Assembly: GCA_002007465.1 (NCBI GenBank)
Contig: LNAC01000032.1
Location: 4,462,536-4,526,535, forward strand
Source: Ailurus styani
Taxonomy: Eukaryota > Chordata > Mammalia > Carnivora > Ailuridae
DNA: 64,000 nucleotides
Direction of reading: 5' to 3'
Numbering within the stretch: the first letter of the stretch is position 1; the number at the start of each line of letters is the position of its first letter. Under the pieces are notes generated by a model. It had not been told where the DNA came from, did no database searches, and worked only from the letters and a program-made list of their open reading frames with translations. This document shows positions 34,558 through 47,094 of the stretch, piece after piece. The translations under genes and the position numbers were made by a program.

Positions 34558-36846
34558 AAAGCCTAGGCTTTTCAACTACTTCCTGCCTTCGAGAGTGACA
34601 GTCTAATGGAGGAGAACATATAAGGTGGAAAAGTAATTTGCCATACAAAGTGAAGGAGAGAGTTGAGTAAAAATTTTTAAGTAACAGCTGAGTATTGAAA
34701 GATAAATAGATATGTGAGAAGGGGAGAAAAGCCATTGTAAACTGGCAGTGATAAAGAAATGTTTGGAATTCTGGGAATAAACATGAGAAATAAAGAACTA
34801 GTTCTGCTTGGAAGATCCACATTCTGCATGAGTGAAATTAACATTAGAAGATACATGTACATATATTAGCTAAGAAGGTTAAATACAAAATTATAGGATT
34901 TGAACTTCTCCACTAATATGAGTTGTGTAAATCTGGAATCAATTCAGTATCCCTAGTTCTAAGAATGTACCAAACATTTTTTGTTTAACAAGTATTTAGT
35001 AGGCTTTTAATAAGTGGTCATCCACAATAATTCCAACGCATGAAGAAAGCTGCCAATATTTTAGTATTTCCCATTCCAGAAGAGGTTAGATTTGATCACT
35101 TGTACATCGTGAAGATTAATCTGGTAACAATTTTACAGTGGGCTGGAGGGAAGCAGAGAATGGAGATTAGAAAGTAGTTATAAAGCAATATCCTAAATCA
35201 CACTGTAGCATGTCAGAGATGGATGGCCCCATAAAGATCATCCAACACAATTTCTTTATCCTAGAGATAAAGAAACTGAAATAAGATAAGTAGAATTAGA
35301 ATCTTTAAAATTAGCAGTGGCAAATGGTTAATTTTTGTCAAGCAAAGTTCTCCTCAAGGTACAATGTGAGGAAATGTTAAAATAGAATATATTCAGCATA
35401 AAGGCTGTGTATAAGAAAAATATAAGAAATAGCACAGAAAAATAACAGATATACATGCACCAAACTTTTAAGACCTGCCTGAGCTTCATATCCTACCCAA
35501 TTTGCCACTCTGAGGTTAAGTTAAAATGTGCTTTTTATAAGCTTTTCCCTTCTGGAAATCTCTATTATGTGCCATAAAAAATATAGATCATGGGCATAAA
35601 TAAGCAAATAAAATCTGTTTTCTGATTATAAAAGTTACATATACAAATCAATGAAAGAATATCTGAAGAACCAACCAACCAAACACTACAAACAATGAGG
35701 GAATCAGCTATTAAATTCACCAAAGATCACAACTATTAAAAGTTTGGCATGAAAAATTGATAACAATTCTGGGGGTTCTAGGAAGAAAAAGCAGCAGCTG
35801 TAAAGGCACAGTGGCAAAAAATCATATGGGACCTCCAAGGATCTGAAAATAGCAATTTAAAATACGATCTGGGGAAGACAGGGAGATGGTGGAAGACAAG
35901 GCTGCAACAGATCACAAACTGCACCTTCCAATTGTGGATTTGTAAAATGTGGCCAGGGAGGGCTCGTTAATGTCACTCACACATTCCTGGCTACTTCCTT
36001 CAGCATCAAAGGACCATTAGTTCACCAAGTCTACCGCCTCCGTGGACCCAGACTTAGGATGGCTCTCTGTCCTCATGGCAGGGAGTGACAACTGGCTATG
36101 TATACTGTATCTTAAAAAATAAGTCCTTTTTTCCTAGATAGGAAAGATTGATACTGAATTGTGTTTAATGATATTTAAACAGACTGATTTTCAATTAGTT
36201 GGTGTAAGTCCTTTCCAAATGTACTTAGTAAATATAAAATAATTTCTTCATTTAAACTAAAACATTTTAGAAAATATGTGTATTCTTATCCTTCGTGCTT
36301 TTTGTTCTGTACTAGTTTTACAGAATAGATTATATGAGCACAATATAAATCCTTAATAATTTTCTTAAGAGAAGGATAAGTCATAAATAGTACTTTGTGA
36401 CAACCAATAGTAGGAAATAAATCTTAACCATGTGAACATTTAGGTAAAAATCACCCTTAGCCAGCCACATTATATATCTTATGTGCTCTAATTAAATAAT
36501 TATTGTGATTTAAAGTATGGTGTCTAATGCTTTCACAGGGAAGAAATTAAAACATGTACAAAGAGATCAATTAAGCCTTTTATTGTCGTAAGCCCTGAGT
36601 ATAAGAAAAATGTTTTATTTTTCTTTTAAAACTCTGAAGGTATTTTCCCATGTTAGTGAATATATGAAGAATAAAAGTAGGGGTGATAATCTCTAAGATC
36701 CTTCCTAAATCTAAAAGAAAACTTGCATACCTACAGAATACTAAGAACTAACTTTCAAAGCCATAATAAATCAAGAGCCCATACTATGTATAAAAATATA
36801 TAGATACAGATTTAAGCATATAAAAACTATTACACTATTTCCTGTC
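34558..36846. other. No recognisable feature (about 2.3 kb)
   Basis: Mostly AT-rich and unassigned, with one GC-richer stretch at 35850-36090. A minus-strand-like block near 35220-35290 (AAGATCATCCAACACAATTT...AGAAACTGA) resembles an ancient repeat motif that I cannot name. Confidence 0.4.
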
Positions 36847-36860
36847 AAAACACTTAAGTT

Positions 36861-37064
36861 GGGCACCTGGGTGGCTCAATGGGTTGAATCCTCTGCCTTT
36901 GGCTCAGGTCATGATCCCAGGGTCCTGGGATTGAGGCCCACATCGGGCTCTCTGCTTGGCAGAGAGCCTGCTTCCTCCTCTCTCTCTCTCTGCCTGCCTC
37001 TCTGCCTACTTGTGATCTCTCTCTCTGTGTCAAATAAATAAATAAAGTCTTTAACCAAAAAAAA
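36861..37064 (+). mobile_element. Can-SINE, plus strand
   Basis: Head GGGCACCTGGGTGGCTCAAT. Duplication AAAACACTTAAGTT / AAAACACTTATGTT (36847-36860, 37065-37078) with one mismatch. Confidence 0.96.
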
Positions 37065-37379
37065 AAAACACTTATGTTGTTCTCATTTTTGAATAAATAT
37101 GTTTCTTTTTTTTGTATAAATATGTTTCAAAATTAAGAGAAAAAGGTAAAGAACTATAAAATGCTCTCATGACAAAGAAAAGGAAAACTTTGATCATTTT
37201 CTCTGAGCTTAGTAATGTGTTCAAGTGTTTGTGAAACAGAAGACCACACTTTCAGTAATTAACTGCTTGGTTTTTGAAAGAGGGACCACTTCCCAATCCC
37301 TATTCCGAAGGATAAAGAAAAGAGACAAAGGATATTCTAATTGTGAACTGCAATGGGAACCAGTCAGGCTGGATGCTTT
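37065..37379. other. No recognisable feature between two SINEs
   Basis: A short local repeat AAATATGTTTC occurs twice (about 37095 and 37117). Nothing else supported. Confidence 0.5.
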
Positions 37380-37394
37380 AGGAAAGGGTCTTTA

Positions 37395-37593
37395 TTTTTT
37401 TTTTTTTTAAGATTTTATTTATTTATTTCACAGAGGGAGAGAGATCACAAGGAGGCAGAGAGGCAGGCAGAGAGAGGGGGAAGCAGGCTCCCCGCCGAGC
37501 AGGGAGCCTGATGCGGGCCTCGATCCCAGGACCCTGAGATCATGACCTGAGCCGAAAGCAGAGGCTTTAACCCACTGAGCCACCCAGGCGCCC
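37395..37593 (-). mobile_element. Young Can-SINE, minus strand
   Basis: Antisense young body. Perfect 15-bp duplication AGGAAAGGGTCTTTA (37380-37394 and 37594-37608). Confidence 0.98.
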
Positions 37594-37764
37594 AGGAAAG
37601 GGTCTTTAAAGGACCTTTCAGAACGCTTTATCCTAGTCCACCACCTAGACTACACAACATAGGGATGGAAACAAGGCTTATAGCTTTTTTTTTTTTTTCA
37701 TGTTAAATTGTTTTCTGGCTTCTTCCCTCCTATTTAAGAAAGCTTGTTAGAAGAATATGCAAGA

Positions 37765-38300
37765 ATAAATGCCTCTAGTTAATAGACATATGAAAAGTAT
37801 ATTCAACATCCTAATAATCAAAGAGTCAACAACTGAAAACCAGTGCCATTAATCACCAACTAAATTGGGGAACAAGATTTCTTAATGACACTATTCCAAT
37901 GTAGACAAGTCACTAAAATTGGTTCTACTGTATGTTGATGCTAATACATTGGAACAATGCTGTAGAAAAGCAAACTGGTAATAAATAAGAAGAGCCATAA
38001 ATCTGTTCATGCTTTCGGCACAGTAATCCATCTTCTAGGTATATAACTCTTAAAATAATAGTTAAAACAATATGGAAGAAAGGGCACATGCATGAGCAGA
38101 GTCACTGCAGAGTAATTTATAGTAGTAAAATATCAAATGTTCAACGAGAAAAAAACAGTTAAATAAATCATGGCACATCTATTCAGTGAGAATACAAGAA
38201 AGGTAGGTATTCTAAAAACCTAAAACTCAATCTATGAATCTGTAAGTATGAATGTGATTTATGACAGTGAATCGTTATGCGGGTATCAGGAATAAAATGA
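37765..38300 (+). mobile_element. L1M ORF2/3' UTR remnant, plus strand
   Basis: Decayed L1 order: ATAGACATATGAAAAGTATA, TTGGAACAATGCTGTAGAAA, GCACAGTAATCCATCTTCTA, TGCAGAGTAATTTATAGTAG and AAATAAATCATGGCACATCT. Confidence 0.75.
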
Positions 38301-38379
38301 AATCAATCAAATACGAATAACAGATGAGTCTTAGTATCTGTGCCAAGCATTTGGTTATTTTGCTTGAGATCCACTCCCT

Positions 38380-38830
38380 CTCTCTTGACTCTGATCTGTA
38401 CGGTAGAGAACTATATCTGTTTCATCGGCTCTCTGGTTCCCAGCAGTTTTAACCCGTGAATGGCACATTGCAGAAGATGGTATGAGGAAGAGGGAAGGCT
38501 GAATATTTCTTTTCTCCCTTCTCCGCTTTTCGTAGCATCTCTAGCAGCAGCAGAGTCTCTGGGGCTTTAACTCACCCAGACAGTCCTTCTCTCCACGGTG
38601 CCAGCTTTTGCCAGGAGACCCCAGCTCCTGGGTTCCAGTAACACGGCCTCCTCCCAGCAACTTCCTGCTGTTGCTGTTCTCTGGGATGAGTCACCACCCC
38701 GTTGTTTGGCTTCTAGAGCTTTTACCACCCATGCAACTAACACCTTCTATTAAATTATTCCTGTATAAAATACTTAAAATGGCTTCTATTTTCTGAAAAG
38801 ATCTTGAATAAAACAGTATCTCCAATTAAT
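38380..38830 (+). repeat. Unclassified interspersed repeat, copy 1
   Basis: GC-richer block with GGAGACCCCAGCTCCTGGGT, CAGTAACACGGCCTCCTCCC and a CCTTCTATTAAATTATTCC end. It resembles the block at 48245-48785 in layout and looks like the end of an old retroelement. I cannot name the family. Confidence 0.4.
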
Positions 38831-39226
38831 GTAAAAGGGATATAGATGGTAGATGACAATGAGTATATCAAGATATTTGTTAAATGGCTCATGTCACTGT
38901 GCATTTGCACCTGATCCTTACGAGACTCTGGCTTACAAGGGGGCCAATACCACCAATGTAGTGAGTTTCTGAATCACTTATTTGATATGTTTCAAGATTT
39001 GGAAGAAACTGGGTCACTTTCTAAATGAAAGGTTGTACTTCGTAGTGAATTCTTCTAGCCACTGAGTACTTGGGAGTGATCAACAACTGCACACCCAAAC
39101 TCTCTGTTAAAAATATACTGTGTAGTTACATGCTAAGAAAGTTATCAGGAACACACACTCAACAACACGCCACCATTTGAGAGAATACCAGTCACACAAG
39201 AGTTTTTACTTCTTAAATAGTTTTTC
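38831..39226. other. No recognisable feature
   Basis: Nothing supported. Confidence 0.5.
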
Positions 39227-39241
39227 AAATTGTTTGTAGCA

Positions 39242-39436
39242 GGGGCACCTGGGTGGCTCAGTGGGTTAAGCCTCTGCCTTCAGCTCAGGTCATGATCTCA
39301 GGGTCCTGGTATCAAGTCCCGTATCGGGCTCTCTGCTCAGCAGCGAGCCTGCTTCCTCCTCTCTCTCTGCCTGCCTCTCTGCCTACATGTGATCTCTCTC
39401 TCTCTCTCTGTCATATAAATAAAAAAATCTTAAAAA
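39242..39436 (+). mobile_element. Can-SINE, plus strand
   Basis: Head GGGGCACCTGGGTGGCTCAG. Duplication AAATTGTTTGTAGCA / AAATTGTTCGTAGCA (39227-39241, 39437-39451). Confidence 0.97.
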
Positions 39437-39673
39437 AAATTGTTCGTAGCAACCCATTAAGTCAATTTAGTGGGTCATGACAATTGAGTAGGTCATGACC
39501 ACTATTTAAAAAAAAATAAACGAGAGAACAGACTATAAAGATGGAAAATAATAGAAAGTAGCAGGGTGCACTGGTTATAAGAGGGTGAGATTTTAACAAA
39601 CTCTTGTTTCAGTCATACAGTACATGTGTATATGTAATTGCATGTGAATAAGTTTGTGCTGGCCAATCTGTTT

Positions 39674-39859
39674 TTTTAAAGATTTTATTTATTTATTTGA
39701 GAGAGAGAGTGAGTGAGAGGGAGAGGTAGAGAGAATCTGAAGCAGACTCCACACTGAGCACAGAGCCTGATGTGGGGCTCAGTGTCACAACTGCGAGATC
39801 ATGATCTGAGCTGAAACCAAGAGTTGGACACTTAACCTACTGAGCCACCCAGGCACCCC
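39674..39859 (-). mobile_element. Can-SINE, minus strand
   Basis: Antisense body from TTTTAAAGATTTTATTTATT to GAGCCACCCAGGCACCCC. Duplication CTGGCCAATCTGTTT / CTGGGCAATCTATTT (39659-39673, 39860-39874) with two mismatches: an older insertion. Confidence 0.96.
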
Positions 39860-40074
39860 CTGGGCAATCTATTTCTATATGTAGGTTAAGTTTAAAAATT
39901 TTTGAAAGCTACCACAATAGTATATCGCCCCCTTCCCTAAATCTAAAAGATATGAAGTGATTACAAAACACCTCATAATTCAGTGGGCTAAATTAAAGAA
40001 AAATATGTTAAAATTATGAAATATGACTAGCAGAACCTGGCAGATCACCCATCCTACTGATGCTACATGTTGTT

Positions 40075-40447
40075 TTGAATTTTGAATTTTGTCCTCTCAA
40101 AATTCATATGCTGAAGGCTTAACCCCCACATGACTGTCCTTGGAGATAGGGCCTTTAAATAGTAATTAAGTTTAAATAAGGTCATCAAGTGGGGCTCTAA
40201 CCTGATAGGACCGGTGTCCATATCAGAAGAGGAAGAGACGCTGGAAGTGTAAACACAGAGGAAGGGCTATGTGACGACTCAGTGAGGAGGCTGTCTACAC
40301 ACCAGGGAGGGAAGCCTCGCCAGAAACCAACCCTCTGGCACCTTGATCTTGGACTTCTGGCCTCCAGAAATGTGAGAATATAAATGTTATTAAAGCCACC
40401 CAGTCTGTGGTATTTTGTTATGGCAGCTTAAGGATACTTATAACACT
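40075..40447 (+). mobile_element. MST/MLT1-like solo LTR (ERVL-MaLR type)
   Basis: LTR order is clear: CAAAATTCATATGCTGAAGG, CTTAACCCCCACATGACTGT, TCTTGGACTTCTGGCCTCCA, AAGCCACCCAGTCTGTGGTA and TTTTGTTATGGCAGCTTAAG. No internal retroviral genes are present. It is an ancient inactive solo LTR. Confidence 0.88.
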
Positions 40448-41300
40448 AATTATAAACACAGCTTTCTCTAACTCTGTTATAACCACTCACAAATGAACAT
40501 ATTATTACACAGTTTAAAATAAGAATTATCAACTGGAGAAATGTTCTACAGTGTAAATTAGCAGTTGTGCAAGATTACATTTAGCACATCTGAGCTGGAT
40601 ATGCAACAGCAGCATTAATCTCTCAAAGACATGAAAAATTTGTTTTTTACTTTTCAAAACATCAATAGCTTATTTTTCTATAAAACTTGGTGTACTTTTT
40701 CATCGCTAATAAACACATATGTAAGTACTTTATTTATAAACATAGTAAATACATTGACAGATTGAGATTATATATATAATTTAGAGGCACATTGTTAAAC
40801 TCTTGATGTGAGTTCCTGTCCTAGTTTTGTTTCGATTATAACCCACCCCTTTTAATTTTTATCACTTCTAAAGAAAAAGTTTTTTGAGTCATGAGATACT
40901 AAAGAGTACATGTAAAAAAGAAAGCCAAACATAAACCAAAACTGTAAATACATGAAGGTTTCTTTTTTTTGGCCAATAATGATTCTAGAAGTCTTTATCA
41001 GTGACCCCTGAAAGAGATAGGGTCAGAACTAGCTCTGAGGAAAAATCAAATTATTACTAAGCAAGTATTTTTGATTCAATATAAAAACCTCTGAATGGTT
41101 GGAAACAGGTGAAATGTGGTCAGAAAACTCAGAAAAGTGCAACTTTGGTTCTAAATTTTAATGCAACGTATAATTCTCTGGTACATCTCAGATGTGTCCT
41201 TCATATTTCTAATAATACCAAAATAACTGTGTCCTGTTTATAATAGAGTCTTTGGCGAAGCATGATAAAATACACGACATAGGAGAACACTGAAAAGTGT
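40448..41300. other. No recognisable feature
   Basis: AT-rich, no nameable repeat. Confidence 0.5.
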
Positions 41301-41304
41301 TCAA

Positions 41305-41530
41305 ATAGTCTGGCTCTAGAGGCCATGCTTTAAATCACAATCTGGCTTCGAATCCCAACTCTGCATTTTGCTAGCTGTGGTGCCTTTGCAAATAACCTTT
41401 GCAAAATTCTTTGTATCTCAATTTCTTCATCTGTAGATTTGGGATAATAATACACTGAGTTGTATATGGTTTATACAAGATAATGTTAAGACAGTGCCTT
41501 GCACACAGAGTATGTTATAAATGTTTTTTA
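41305..41530 (+). repeat. MIR, plus strand
   Basis: AATAGTCTGGCTCTAGAGGC, CTTCGAATCCCAACTCTGC, CAATTTCTTCATCTGTAGAT and CAGTGCCTTGCACACAG: a well-preserved MIR. Confidence 0.88.
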
Positions 41531-43730
41531 AAAGACATATGTAAAAAAAAAGACATATGTAAATGCTGAGAAGAAAAATGTTCAACTCAAATTCTTAAAT
41601 ATAATTGTTCCCTTTCCCTTATTTCTGTTTTGCTTCATCATTACAGGGATGTCTTTTACAATGACTAACAATGAAGGGCTTCATATAAAACAAATTCTTA
41701 GGAGGAATCTTAATATCCTCTGTACTCTTAAATTCTGCTCTGCTTATGTGAAATTTGCAAGTTGAGGAGACTTTTACAATAAAAGAAGAAACTGTGACAG
41801 GCTGGATAAGGTACCAACATTTTGAAGTTGGTCCCTATGTTTGTCTTGTTGATAATGTAAAACAGGAGTTGACACACTAGATACTCAGCAAATAGTTATT
41901 CTTAAACTCGCTTAACTTTACAATTTTTTTTAATGAAAGGGATTGTATTTCTCTGGGATGAATTAAGCCTATTCTTAACTGAAAACAACTCAATTGACTA
42001 ATGGATCTTGCAAAATGTGAAATTTCCCTTTACTTAGAAACATGCAGGAAAGAGTGAAGTGTAAGTATTCCTCAACAGATATTACCCTCAAAAATAAAGA
42101 TATCCAGGCAAATTCAAACAATTTCATCTGAAATAAAGGTGTGAACCAATTTAAAACTGAGAATCCATTCTTAAAAGCTTACGTGGGTCTGTACGTAAAA
42201 CAAGGAAATAGTTCATCAATAGAAACCGGTCACTGTAAATGGCAACCTGGAGCTCCGAAATGTCAATTTCACACTGCACTAAGCATATCCTACCAAACGT
42301 GACCACACTGATGTCTGGAAAAACATCAACACCTGCTACTACATTCCTTGAAGTAATAGGTCAGACATATTAGCCAGGTCAGGTACGAAACTACATCTAC
42401 TTGGTACTACTATTTTCCATCGGTTTCAGTGTTGATCACTTTATATCTGATGTGTTAATCGCCCTAGAAAAAGCAGCTAACTCCAAATAAACTATAGTTT
42501 GGCATGGTATAAGAAACTGCTGAGAATATCCTTAATATGCAGGTGGGGGGAACCTAAGTGAGTTAGAACACATTTACCTAGGATCTCAGCTTGACGGCCG
42601 AAATACAGAACCTACAGCTAGGAGCTGCCACTCATAGGCCCCTTTCAGTCAGCTCTCCACCCTAGCGCTGACAGTATCAATCTGAATCATTTACTAGGTG
42701 ATAAAAATTATTCAGGGGAGGACTGACTATTTTCCATATGAGAAGTTCCTTTGGGAAAACATCTGAAATCTGGCCTCAGGGACTGAAGGCAAAGACATTT
42801 CCAACCTGACAACAAAGCAAAAGAACGCATTGCTGTCTTACTCAGAACCTCTGGGGAATTTTCTCCCTTGGGGAGAGTGGGGCTAGGGGGTACCCAGTAC
42901 TACCCAGTACCTCCCTGACATGTGTAAATGAGGTCTTGTCAGTAATGTGCAAATAAAGAGCAATTCCAGAAACAGAATTTTCAACTTCAAGCAGGTTTAA
43001 TTGAGGGTGATAAAGCACACAGACACAAAAGGTGACTTAGATTTCAGTCATGCTAAGGGGCTAATGAACCCTTGACAAAAGTACTAGGTGGAATTTTCTC
43101 CATGTGCTTTTGTTCAATTTTTTTCCATAGTGTATTGCTATATTCCAGAAGCAAATAACAAAATAAACCAGCTAGCAGTAAACTGCACTAAAATGTCAGG
43201 TTTTTGTTATATTCTGAACAAAATGATGGTCAAGGAGAGATCCATAAAAAAGGCTGCAGCCCTTTGGTGAAAGACAACAAGCAGAGTCAAATAAAAGTCT
43301 ACAGAATCAAGAAGTCAGACAAACACTGCTTTATATTCAATAAATATACTACATTTGCTATAATCTCTCAAGGAAAGGTGATCTATTCTGCTATTTTAAG
43401 AGAGAAGCACTCACTGGTCTCTGTTACTCATATTCTAGAGTAACTCTTAGGGTCAGAAAATTAATAGATTATATCAGTACCAATGTCTCTGTTCTCTCCA
43501 GAAAGTTCATTTTTTAGGAAAGAACATATAAATGCATAAAGGTATATATAAAAGTGTTAGTTGTCATCTGGCCTTATGAAGAGTTCTGAAACAATGGAAA
43601 ATGTTTTTGAAATCAAAAGAAAACCATATCCTAACACCTCCACCCCTTTTTGCCTGCTACACTCACAAAAACCCCTACAAAACTCAGTCTTTGCTATAGA
43701 AAAATAAAAAAGCACAGATTATGACATTAA
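41531..43730. other. Repeat-poor stretch (about 2.2 kb)
   Basis: No repeat recognised. The part at 42180-42905 is richer in GC and retains several CpGs (CCGGTC, CGGCCG, AGCGCT). A short tandem CCCAGTACTA repeat lies at 42894-42910. No coding exon could be supported. Confidence 0.45.
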
Positions 43731-43734
43731 AGGT

Positions 43735-44045
43735 TCTCAATGCGCTGATCCCACCTTACCAATTAATCCATAGCTGGCATTACTTCATAAAACTAGTTAT
43801 CTGACATTCACTTGAAATTCCTTTTCTGCACCTATCCCCCTAGTCTTGTTAATGCTGTTCCCTCTCACTAAAATCCTTTACATTCTTCTTTCTTTTAATC
43901 TAAAGTTTACTCTGTTTCAAGGCCAAATTCAAGATCTGCTTGACCTGCTTGAAATCTTTTCCAACCAAAAAATCAATATCCTTCCTTTCTGGTCTTTTAC
44001 AATACCTACTGCTTCAGTCTTTCCAATTCAGTAATCCTTTAACAA
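43735..44045 (+). mobile_element. L2 LINE 3' part, plus strand
   Basis: TTAATGCTGTTCCCTCTCAC, CAAGGCCAAATTCAAGATCT and GAAATCTTTTCCAACC match the order of the L2 reverse-transcriptase end (the family's AVPS-type region) and 3' UTR. Frame broken. Confidence 0.65.
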
Positions 44046-44930
44046 CCACAGAAATTATATTTCTAAAATGTAATACAGTTGGCAAAACCTAGCTGGTAAG
44101 ATCAAAGTCTCATAGAAAATAAGGGATTAAGAAAAAAATAATGCTTTTAAATCTGATTTCCTTAAAAAGAAAATTCTAGAAGGCATTTATTACTAAACGA
44201 TATAGATTTATTTACTGGGGTTATCTTCTCCTATGGGCTTCCAAATAGGAAACCCTGCTGCCAAAGCAGATTCTCCAAGTTTAATAATAGGAGGCTATTA
44301 TCTTTTGAGGCAGCCCTTACTTAGAATTCATTGTAATTTTGTACCTGAATTCTCCCTTTTTTCTTTTTTCTTCTTCTTTTTTTTAATTTTTACTTTTTTC
44401 TTTTTTTCAAATCTTAGAAAAATGCTTGTGCTATTAACTGACTAAGTTACTAGGTTGCATAACAGTTTGTTGAACCAGTCTCCTTCATACTGCGAAGGCA
44501 GAGAACACACAGGTTTCCTGTCTCAGCACTGCTTCCCAGGCCCAGTGAGACGGCCTACCGAGGAGGACATATAAAAACTATCATGCTCTTTCGGCTGGGG
44601 ACACAACTGTAAGGCTGAGATATCCTAAAACACTGGTTTTGATGCATTAATGTATTTCATTTCACTAACCATTCCATTAAAAAACATGAGTAATAATGAA
44701 AAAAAGAACAAAACTAAAAAACTCCATTTCTGTTGAGTCCAGATAAATGTTTGCAGACATTGTTGTCACTTTCAGTAACGTTTTAAAAAATCAGATCTTA
44801 GAATTTTAATTTGTCATTTTCTTCCTCTGAGGATACTCAGATTCAGTACTATATTTTCAACTCCAACTGCCTCTCATACTATTTCCTCCCCACAATTCAT
44901 TATTTCACTGAAGTATTCCTTACATCTCTG
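44046..44930. other. No recognisable feature
   Basis: Contains a T-rich patch at 44356-44408. Nothing else supported. Confidence 0.45.
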
Positions 44931-44934
44931 TCTT

Positions 44935-45045
44935 CTTTGTGCTGATCACTCAGCTAGGCGTAAGAGTTTTAAACAGGAATACCTGCCCTGTGCCCTCAAC
45001 GAGCTCAGTCTACTTGAGGGAGACAGCAGCTGGCAAGGGTCTTGC
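44935..45045 (-). mobile_element. L2 3' end fragment, minus strand
   Basis: TGCCCTGTGCCCTCAACGAG followed by CTCAGTCTACTTGAGGGAG is the antisense L2 3' end signature. Confidence 0.65.
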
Positions 45046-45223
45046 CTTCTTTACTCAAACTAGAAACAACTGCTATAGATTAACCCTCCAGGAGGAAGAG
45101 ACAACTGGTTCCTCAAACTTCACCTTTCAAGTGGGGTTCACTTGAATTACCACTACCACCTTCAGGCGGCCTTCCAGGGGTATGTTATTCTCTTTTAATA
45201 AGCAAACAAACAAAACTAAAACT

Positions 45224-45428
45224 GGGCGCCTGGGTGGCTCAGTGGGTTAAAGCCTCTGCTTTCGGCTCAGGTCATGATCTCAGGGTCCTGGGATCGAGGC
45301 CCGCATCGGGCTCTCTGATCAGCAGGGAGCCTGCTTCCCCCTCTCTCTCTGCCTGCCTCTCTGCCTCCTTGTGATCTCTCTCCCGCTGTGAAAGAAATAA
45401 ATAAAATCTTAAAAAAAAAAAACAAAAA
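45224..45428 (+). mobile_element. Young Can-SINE, plus strand
   Basis: Head GGGCGCCTGGGTGGCTCAGT and GATCGAGGCCCGCATCGGG core. Perfect 16-bp duplication AAACAAAACTAAAACT (45208-45223 and 45429-45444). Confidence 0.98.
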
Positions 45429-45444
45429 AAACAAAACTAAAACT

Positions 45445-45700
45445 TACTTGGGTTACCATTAGCACAAGGGAGACATGCTGGCATTTAAAAAAGACTGCTG
45501 AATAGTTAAGGTAGAACAAATTAAGAAATTAATAAAATAGCTTGCAGCTTAAAAAAATGTTAGATTTCTGATCTCACATTGCTAGGTGACTCCTAGAGCT
45601 CACAGGTTCTAAGCTATTATTAAGCCTGAGACTGTCCCACTCTTAAGAACCTACAGAAACTGCCCACTTCTAGTGCAGTATCCTGTATACCAAAATGGAA
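45445..45700. other. Spacer between two young SINEs
   Basis: No feature seen. Confidence 0.5.
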
Positions 45701-45717
45701 CTAAAACACAAAACCTG

Positions 45718-45915
45718 GGCGCCTGGGTGGCTCAGTAGGTTAAAGCCTCTGCCTTCAGCTCAGGTCATGATCTCAGGGTCCTGGAATCGAGGCCTGTATC
45801 GGGCTCCCTGCTCCGCGGGGAGCCTGCTTCCTCCTCTCTCTCTGCCTACCTCTCAGCCTACTTGTGATCTCTCTCTTTCTCTTTGTCAAATAAATAATAA
45901 AATCTTAAAAAAAAA
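45718..45915 (+). mobile_element. Young Can-SINE, plus strand
   Basis: Young head and core. Perfect 16-bp duplication TAAAACACAAAACCTG (45702-45717 and 45916-45931). Confidence 0.98.
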
Positions 45916-46024
45916 TAAAACACAAAACCTGTGCCATTTCTCAGCTTTAAGAAAAACATGTCGCTAATTAAAATTAAAAAGGCAAACAATACCCTCAGAG
46001 GAATACCTTTTGCAAATAAAGATT

Positions 46025-46560
46025 AATATATTTATTTTATTAAAGAACTCATTCAGATTGACAAGAAAATTGACAATAGGTATTAAGAAAATAAACGCAT
46101 ATGTTCAACCTTGTTATGATAACACAACATGAAACAAGTTTTTCCTATCAGCCTGTAAAAATTACAAAAAAAAAAAATTTTTGATGAACTAATGCCTTTG
46201 AAGGTGGGAATGAAACAGGGACTCCTGAACATTGCTGGTGGTTAACATAAACTAGTTAAAACCCTTTCGAAAATCCTTTAACAATATGTACCATAAGCAA
46301 CAAAAATATTCACATCCTTTGATTCTATCAACTCACTTCTGGTAAATGATTCAAATAATAGGAAAAGCTATGTGTAGGATGTTTTTGTTGTAGTCCTTTC
46401 TGTTGTGTGATAATTGAGAGGAACTTTATATTCAACTGTACATAATCAAGCAAAATATATTCAGTGTACTTAGTGAACTATTATGGAATCATTAAAAATT
46501 AGCAGTTATCTTAGTGGATGGTTGTATCATGCTTCAAATTTTTAAGATTAATTTTCTAAC
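46025..46560 (+). mobile_element. L1M ORF2/3' UTR remnant, plus strand
   Basis: AGAACTCATTCAGATTGACA, TATGTTCAACCTTGTTATG, GGTGGGAATGAAACAGGGA, AATCCTTTAACAATATGTA and GAACTATTATGGAATCATT retain L1 order. Confidence 0.75.
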
Positions 46561-46662
46561 AGCAAACACAAAATAGCTGAATTCTTTAACATATTTTGAC
46601 AATAAGTGACAAGTTTTATCATACTGCCTGATAAAAGGAAACTATGAACAGAAATGCTGAAA

Positions 46663-47081
46663 GAGGGTGCCTGGGTGGCTTAGTTGGTTAAGAGCCTGCC
46701 TTGGGGGCGCCTGGGTGGCTCAGTGGGTTAAAGCCTCTGCTTTTGGCTCAGGTCATGATCTCAGCGTCCTGGGATCGAGGCCCGCATCGGGCTTTCTGCT
46801 CAGCAGGGAGCCTGCTTCCTCCTCTCTCTCTGCCTGCCTCTCTGCCTACTTGTAATCTCTCTCTGTGTGTCAAATAAATAAATAAAATCTTTAAAAAAAA
46901 AAAAAAAAAAAAGCCTGCCTTGGGCTCAGGAGATGATCCCAGAGCCTGGGATCAAGCCCCTGTTGGGCTCCCTGCTCACCAGGGAGTCTGCTTCTCCTTC
47001 TCCCTCTGCCTCTGCCTGTCCCTCCTTGCTCATGCTCTCTTTCAAATAAATAAAATCTTTTAAAAAAAATTAAAAAGAAAA
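46663..47081 (+). mobile_element. Can-SINE, plus strand, split by a second Can-SINE
   Basis: Outer element starts GGGTGCCTGGGTGGCTTAGT, is interrupted after about 40 bp, and resumes at 46925 with CTCAGGAGATGATCCCAGAG. Its own duplication is AGAAATGCTGAAA / AGAAATGTTGAAA (46650-46662, 47082-47094). Confidence 0.96.
46706..46911 (+). mobile_element. Young Can-SINE inside the outer Can-SINE, plus strand
   Basis: Complete young element with a long A tail (about 46892-46911). The duplication AGCCTGCCTTGGG (46693-46705 and 46912-46924) consists of the outer SINE's own head, which proves the order. Confidence 0.98.
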
Positions 47082-47094
47082 AGAAATGTTGAAA

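Noticed and set aside
23570..40447. Possible endogenous retrovirus genes near the two LTRs
   Set aside because: Only solo MaLR-type LTRs are present. No gag, pol or env-like sequence was seen beside them.
42560..42680. Possible minus-strand exon ending at a CTAG/GTAAATG donor look-alike
   Set aside because: All three frames contain stops within about 12 codons of the possible acceptor.
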